Shown here piece after piece: positions 59,972-64,000 of a stretch of 64,000 bases of DNA. The first letter of the stretch is position 1, and each line of letters opens with the position of its first letter. The notes beneath the pieces were generated by a model, which was not told the origin of the DNA, searched no databases, and saw only the letters and a list, made by a program, of their open reading frames with translations. The translations under genes were made by a program, and so were the position numbers. The stretch is from positions 4,154,001 through 4,218,000 of the forward strand of contig NZ_CP026514.1 of the NCBI RefSeq assembly GCF_002953935.1. The letters run 5' to 3'. This DNA is from Arthrobacter sp. PGP41 (GTDB lineage: Bacteria; Actinomycetota; Actinomycetes; Actinomycetales; Micrococcaceae).

Positions 59972-60032
59972 GTCAACGCCAGGGTAAGTGAGCCGGGACC
60001 TCGCCACGTGGGGCGTGAACCCCGCCCCGTCA

Positions 60033-61106
60033 CTACTCTGGCACCGGTACGGCTGAGCCGCCGTCCGGACGCCAGTACCGCAAGCCGCCGCTCGTGGCGC
60101 CGTCGCGGGCGACGTCTATCACGGCGTAGGGGAACGCCCGGCGATCCAGCCGGTCAGGTCCGCGACCGCGGACGTCCGAACACCACGTGCCGGTGTTGAG
60201 GTACCGCGTTGGGCACGCCTCCAGCTCCGATTCGAGGGCGCGGTGCGTGTGGCCTGATACGTACCAGGACACCCCGGAACCATACTCTTCGAGGGTGCGT
60301 GCGAACCGACCCGCTGCTGCGGGAGGCTCCTCGCCCGCGGTCCTGCGCCCGGCTGCCGCGAGCACCATGCGAGTGGCGGCGCGGGGGAGCGCCGACACCG
60401 TCCGGAACCGGGACAGGCGTGCCAGGTCCCGAACGGCCGCCTCGTCCAGCGCAAGGCGAAATGACTCGGACTGCAACATCTCGTCGTACGCGGGCTCCCG
60501 GATGCGACGTTCCGCCAGCTCGGACGCCAGGCAGGACCGGGCAACGGCCCCGGCCCGGCTCAGGCGCGAGTTCGACGGGTGGGCGTTCCAGGCGGCGAGC
60601 GGTGGCAGGTTCAACTCGTCGGTCCCGTTGACCGCCGACCGGAGCACCTCAGGAATCCGGTGCAGCGCGTGGTGCTGGTGTCCATGCTCGGCCACGAGCA
60701 CGCGGGGCACGTGCAAGAACCACGGGTGCACCCGCACCCGTGAGGGCTCACCGGGTGACAGCAGCGCTGACAGGCGGGCGGCGACCGACGGCCGGGCCAG
60801 CTCGACGTCGTGGTTGCCGCATACGAAGTGCAGCTGCACGCCGCGGGCCGCACACGCTTCCAGCGCCCGGAACGTGTCAACGTGCCGGGCGAGGATTGAC
60901 TCCAGCCGGGCAAGGCTCTCGTCTTCGGCTAAGCCGACCAGCTCGAACGTGTCACCCACGAAGGCGACGTGCCGCTGCGTACCGGTTACCGCAAGGACCT
61001 CGCGGCGCAGGAATCCGGGCAGCACTGCGCTTGGGCGGCGGGGGTCGTCGTCCGATAAGCCCAGGTGGAGGTCGCTGAGGAGCCACCACCGCGATGCGGA
61101 GTTCAC
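60033..61106 (-). CDS. Calcineurin-like metallophosphoesterase
   Basis: A 357-residue phosphoesterase. Metal-binding motifs are complete: SDLHLG (about residue 10), GDTFELV, GNHDVE and SGHTHRAL. The layout resembles LpxH-type UDP-diacylglucosamine hydrolases, but the substrate in an actinobacterium is unknown. I chose GTG 61106 because it overlaps the upstream stop in GTGA (61103-61106) and begins just before the first motif. It is the last gene of the envelope cassette. Confidence 0.83.
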   Translation of the reverse strand: MNSASRWWLLSDLHLGLSDDDPRRPSAVLPGFLRREVLAVTGTQRHVAFVGDTFELVGLAEDESLARLESILARHVDTFRALEACAARGVQLHFVCGNHDVELARPSVAARLSALLSPGEPSRVRVHPWFLHVPRVLVAEHGHQHHALHRIPEVLRSAVNGTDELNLPPLAAWNAHPSNSRLSRAGAVARSCLASELAERRIREPAYDEMLQSESFRLALDEAAVRDLARLSRFRTVSALPRAATRMVLAAAGRRTAGEEPPAAAGRFARTLEEYGSGVSWYVSGHTHRALESELEACPTRYLNTGTWCSDVRGRGPDRLDRRAFPYAVIDVARDGATSGGLRYWRPDGGSAVPVPE

Positions 61107-61318
61107 GTGAGCAGTCCCACCACGCGTGGAAGGAAAAGGACGAGGTACATCGCCCACATGACACCGACCACCTTACGACTCATGGTCAGGCCGAGGAGCC
61201 TCGTGGGCCGTTCGGCGTCTGGTCCCGCACGTCGGATCTCGAGCGCGACAAGGGTAACGAGCAGGGCAATGGTGATGAGTAGGGCGGCAATCGCGAGCAG
61301 TCCCCCCAGATCGATCAT
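61103..61318 (-). CDS. Small two-helix membrane protein
   Basis: A 71-residue protein with helices LGGLLAIAALLITIALLVTLVALEI and VVGVMWAMYLVLFLPRVVGLL. Start ATG 61318 overlaps the upstream stop in ATGA (61315-61318). Not assigned to a family. Confidence 0.65.
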   Translation of the reverse strand: MIDLGGLLAIAALLITIALLVTLVALEIRRAGPDAERPTRLLGLTMSRKVVGVMWAMYLVLFLPRVVGLLT

Positions 61319-61653
61319 GACACGACCTCCTGACGTGCGCGTGCCATGCACGCGCCAATGGTGATGACGCCCATCGAGACGACACACGCCTGCCACGACC
61401 ACACAGCGAGGTAGAACATCGCGGTGGACACCGCCGTTAGCGTGGCGAGGCCGAGAGCCAGAACGAGCAGCCCGCGGAGGGCAAGGTCGGTAACCGACGT
61501 GAGTCGGACCAGTGCCTGCCCTGGTAGCAGGATGAGGACGGCTATCGCAGCAACCACCTGCAGCGGTGTCGGCAGCCCGACGAGCGCAACCAGTGACAAG
61601 GCGACGGCCGAGAGAGCGAGGACCAAGGTTGGCCGGCTGATGGGGCGGTTCAT
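61315..61653 (-). CDS. Small multi-helix membrane protein
   Basis: A 112-residue protein with about four hydrophobic helices, including TLVLALSAVALSLVALVGL and QVVAAIAVLILLPGQALV. ATG 61653 overlaps the upstream stop in ATGA. The LLPGQALVRL stretch resembles membrane parts of polysaccharide or glycosyltransferase-linked proteins. Function unknown. Confidence 0.65.
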   Translation of the reverse strand: MNRPISRPTLVLALSAVALSLVALVGLPTPLQVVAAIAVLILLPGQALVRLTSVTDLALRGLLVLALGLATLTAVSTAMFYLAVWSWQACVVSMGVITIGACMARARQEVVS

Positions 61654-63428
61654 GGCGTCACCCGGTAGGCGCGTGCATCGACATTGCTGAACACGAGCTC
61701 CACGCCGGCCTGCTCGCGCAGCCACCCCTCCAGCTCGGCGAAGCCGCTGGCGCTGGTGGCGCCCCGGAGCACAAGACTCGCTTCCGACGAGCGGGTGAAC
61801 AGCGCGACGGCACCGGCAGGGTTCTGCCGGGCATGCTCGTAAACGACTGGGCCGCAGGCCGCCGTAGACAAGTCGGACCGGCACATGTAGTCGATGGTCC
61901 GATACGGGTGATCAAGGTAGGCCTCGCTGCGCCACGGCGTCGGGGGGGCTGCCGAGATGATCGTCGAGCCAGGCGGCGCGAGACGCTGTACGGCGGCGAC
62001 GGCAGCGATCTCGCTGTCGGTGAAGACGTCAAACTGGGCGTTCCCGAACCGGCCTGTCACCGTCAGCAGGCCCAACAAGCAAAACGTCAGCGCGAGGCCC
62101 CCCGCGGCACGGAGGGAGGGCTGTGTGCCGCCTTCTGTGGGAAGCAGGATCGAGCATGCCTGCAAAGCGATGAAGGGCAGAGCGAAAAGCGAGACCCGGA
62201 TGAGCATTTCCCCGCCGTACAACTGCACGGGGAAGAGCAGCAGGGGGGTGACGGCAAGGAGGACCACCCGGATATCGAGCCGTCCCCGGCGCCGGTCGCG
62301 CACCGCGCCCGCCACCGCGAGACCCCACAGCAGGAGGGTGAGAACCACCCGGGCCTGCACCACGAGCACGTGCCCGGGGGTCCCGCTCACGCGGTCGACG
62401 ACGTTGGCATTGATCGCGGCCAGCACGCCTCCTTCCGCCAGGGGTGGGTTTCCGGAGAGGTATGTACTGGCGGGATATGCGAGCCAGAGTGCCAGCACGA
62501 CCGCGGTGATCAGGGGCAGCCGGCCGGGCCAGACATGCCCGCTCAAGGTGAGGGCGGTGAGGGCGATCAGCAACAGGAAGGGCGTCAGCTGATGGCTCGC
62601 ACAAATGACCGCGACGAGCACGAGAGTCACCGCGAGGGCGCTCACCCGGTACCCTGGCCGGGGCTCAGCCGGGGACCTCCCTTGCCACCAGGTGGCCAGG
62701 TCGGTATCTCGGAAGCCGCGGAACTTGGGGGGCCGCGCGGCCAGCGGGCCGACGACAAGTGCGATCACGACGAGGTACAGGAAGAAGCCGAAGGCTTGGG
62801 GAGACAAGTAGTCCTGGTCCTGCCAGTTGCCGAAGCAGAAGAGCCAGAGCACGAGCCAGCGCCGTCGCGGATCCTGCGTAAGGTACCGCATCAGCACGCC
62901 CAGGGCAGCGAGCCACAGGCCCACGTTAAGCACCGGCGCCCACAGGGCAAGGGCTACCGGGTCGAGGCCGGTTGCCTTTAGTACTGTCGCCAGAAGGGCG
63001 AAGAAACCCGGCCAGTTAAAGTAAGCGTCAATGTCCGGGTCGATCCCCTGGCTGCGCGAGAGGGCGTCGGCAATGCCGAGATGACGGAACGCGACCTCAC
63101 CACGTGGTACGTCGGTGACGAAGGCTGCCGTCCCGAAGAGCACGAGCACCAACACCAGCAGCAGCCACATCATGACCGCCCGGCCCGCCGGACCTGAGAC
63201 ATCCCCTCGTAGCGCCACAACGAAGGCGACGTTCAGAATCAGAACCCCCGCCCAGAACGGGTAGGGGAGCACGGCAACGAGCCCCAAGTCGCTGTTCACG
63301 GGAACGGCGACCATGGAAGCGGCCCATATGGCTAGCGCCAGCGCCACCGCCCCCGCCAGTGCGCACCACGCGTCACGGGCCTTCCAGCGTCCTTGGATGC
63401 GGCTGGGCGCATCAATCGCGGTGGTCAT
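61650..63428 (-). CDS. Large polytopic membrane protein (glycosyltransferase-like)
   Basis: A 592-residue protein with ten or more transmembrane helices followed by a soluble C-terminal domain (about residues 480-592). The layout, with a loop GIADALSRSQGIDPDIDAYF early in the chain, resembles GT-C-type or polysaccharide-assembly membrane proteins, but I see no motif that fixes the activity. ATG 63428 has AAGGAG five bases ahead and overlaps the upstream stop (ATGA, 63425-63428). Confidence 0.7.
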   Translation of the reverse strand: MTTAIDAPSRIQGRWKARDAWCALAGAVALALAIWAASMVAVPVNSDLGLVAVLPYPFWAGVLILNVAFVVALRGDVSGPAGRAVMMWLLLVLVLVLFGTAAFVTDVPRGEVAFRHLGIADALSRSQGIDPDIDAYFNWPGFFALLATVLKATGLDPVALALWAPVLNVGLWLAALGVLMRYLTQDPRRRWLVLWLFCFGNWQDQDYLSPQAFGFFLYLVVIALVVGPLAARPPKFRGFRDTDLATWWQGRSPAEPRPGYRVSALAVTLVLVAVICASHQLTPFLLLIALTALTLSGHVWPGRLPLITAVVLALWLAYPASTYLSGNPPLAEGGVLAAINANVVDRVSGTPGHVLVVQARVVLTLLLWGLAVAGAVRDRRRGRLDIRVVLLAVTPLLLFPVQLYGGEMLIRVSLFALPFIALQACSILLPTEGGTQPSLRAAGGLALTFCLLGLLTVTGRFGNAQFDVFTDSEIAAVAAVQRLAPPGSTIISAAPPTPWRSEAYLDHPYRTIDYMCRSDLSTAACGPVVYEHARQNPAGAVALFTRSSEASLVLRGATSASGFAELEGWLREQAGVELVFSNVDARAYRVTP

Positions 63429-64000
63429 CGTGACTCCTTCGTGACGCGCCGGAGAACGGCGATTAACCGGAGGCCGGCAGCGACAGCCCCAATGGAGAGC
63501 ACCACCAGCCACGCAAGGGCCATGGCGCCGGGGCCCGCTTCGGCGACCAACAGCGCTGACGCGCAGAGGGCAACCCCGAGCGTCACGCCGACCACGATCG
63601 GCTCTGTATACCGGCCGAGAGCCCGGCACACGGCGTTGTAGGCCTGCAGCACCGCGTACGGGACCAGTCCGGCCGCCAACCACCGCAGAGCGTCAGCGGA
63701 TGCGTCGGCGTATCGCTCCCCCAGCAGACTAAGCAGCGGGTGAGCGAGGAGGACGAGGACGACTGCCGCCAGACCTCCTACGGCGAGCGACCAACGGAGA
63801 CTCGCCCAGGTTGTAGACGCCAGGCGGTGAGGGTCGCGGACACCTTCGGAAAACTGGACGATGCCCATCAGCATCGGAGCGGAGTAGGCGGCCCAGGCCA
63901 TCATCCATGCGGGATACCAGTAGGCAGCGATCTCCGGCGCCACCGTGTGGGCGAGCAGGAGAGGCAGCACCAGCCCGGGGGCGCGCTCGGTGAGGGTGAG
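63425..64000 (-). CDS. Polysaccharide flippase-like membrane protein, C-terminal part
   Basis: The frame is open to the right edge (192 codons visible including the stop), so the N-terminus lies outside. Five or six helices are seen. The stretch AYWYPAWMMAWAAYSAPM and the following FSEGVRDP resemble Wzx/MurJ-type flippases that move lipid-linked sugars across the membrane. It is the first visible gene of the coupled envelope cassette. Confidence 0.7.
   Translation of the reverse strand, partial: LTLTERAPGLVLPLLLAHTVAPEIAAYWYPAWMMAWAAYSAPMLMGIVQFSEGVRDPHRLASTTWASLRWSLAVGGLAAVVLVLLAHPLLSLLGERYADASADALRWLAAGLVPYAVLQAYNAVCRALGRYTEPIVVGVTLGVALCASALLVAEAGPGAMALAWLVVLSIGAVAAGLRLIAVLRRVTKESR

Noticed and set aside
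1..64000. tRNA, rRNA, CRISPR arrays, insertion sequences and prophage
   Set aside because: No cloverleaf, rRNA segment, regularly spaced repeat, transposase or integrase was recognised on reading both strands.

Overview
The window looks like chromosomal DNA from a high-GC actinobacterium of the Arthrobacter/Pseudarthrobacter type (Micrococcaceae). This is inferred from the GC-rich sequence, the use of GTG and TTG starts, the gene families present (three-part PntAB, IclR-controlled pca genes, DUF2277, CGNR regulator, class-F-like sortase, TIGR03885-type LLM oxidoreductase) and the rpsF-ssb-rpsR-rplI / dnaB neighbourhood, which in this group usually lies near the replication origin. I recognised no tRNA, rRNA, insertion sequence, prophage or CRISPR array.

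Layout. 1-5.6 kb: housekeeping and signalling genes (purB, a histidine phosphatase, a Ser/Thr kinase with a coupled small membrane protein, a MarR regulator in a CTAG-rich setting, a GNAT enzyme, an acyl-CoA thioesterase). 5.8-9.8 kb: a three-gene ABC importer (lipoprotein, ATPase, double-length fused permease), followed by a decayed TetR gene. 10.3-15.1 kb: an ACT-domain membrane protein, a lipid kinase and the proton-translocating transhydrogenase operon pntA-pntA2-pntB. 15.3-31.6 kb: a complete catabolic island. Quinate/shikimate dehydrogenase and a two-domain dehydroshikimate dehydratase feed protocatechuate into pcaHG-B-D-C-F-I-J and so to succinyl-CoA and acetyl-CoA. The island is bracketed at both ends by a module of IclR regulator, shikimate-dehydrogenase-family enzyme and MHS-type transporter.

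31.7-40.0 kb: an LigC-type DNA ligase, an AEC transporter, an LLM oxidoreductase coupled to an amylase-family enzyme, an aminotransferase, a MoaD/ThiS-like protein and a BNR-repeat protein. 40.3-41.8 kb: a secreted sorting-signal protein and its sortase. 41.8-45.7 kb: a universal stress protein, a possible small RNA and the copper regulon csoR-copZ-copA with two CsoR-type palindromes. 45.7-52.2 kb: miscellaneous membrane and small proteins, a MATE exporter, a DoxX protein and a double-hotdog thioesterase. 52.3-58.6 kb: dnaB, a 650-bp gene-free stretch rich in DnaA-box-like sequences, two small membrane proteins, an FMN reductase, and rpsF-ssb-rpsR-rplI. 58.9-64.0 kb: a divergent lipoprotein phosphoesterase and a tightly coupled minus-strand envelope cassette that runs off the right edge.

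The most notable signals outside genes are: (a) a near-perfect 27-29 bp inverted repeat present twice (11159-11224 and 22043-22108), which supplies the TAG stop codon of a neighbouring gene in both places; (b) a 26-bp site shared by the quinate/pca promoter and the divergent shikimate-module promoter 12 kb away; (c) the DnaA-box-like cluster next to dnaB; and (d) a candidate small RNA ahead of csoR. All functions are inferred from sequence families read by eye; no database search was run.
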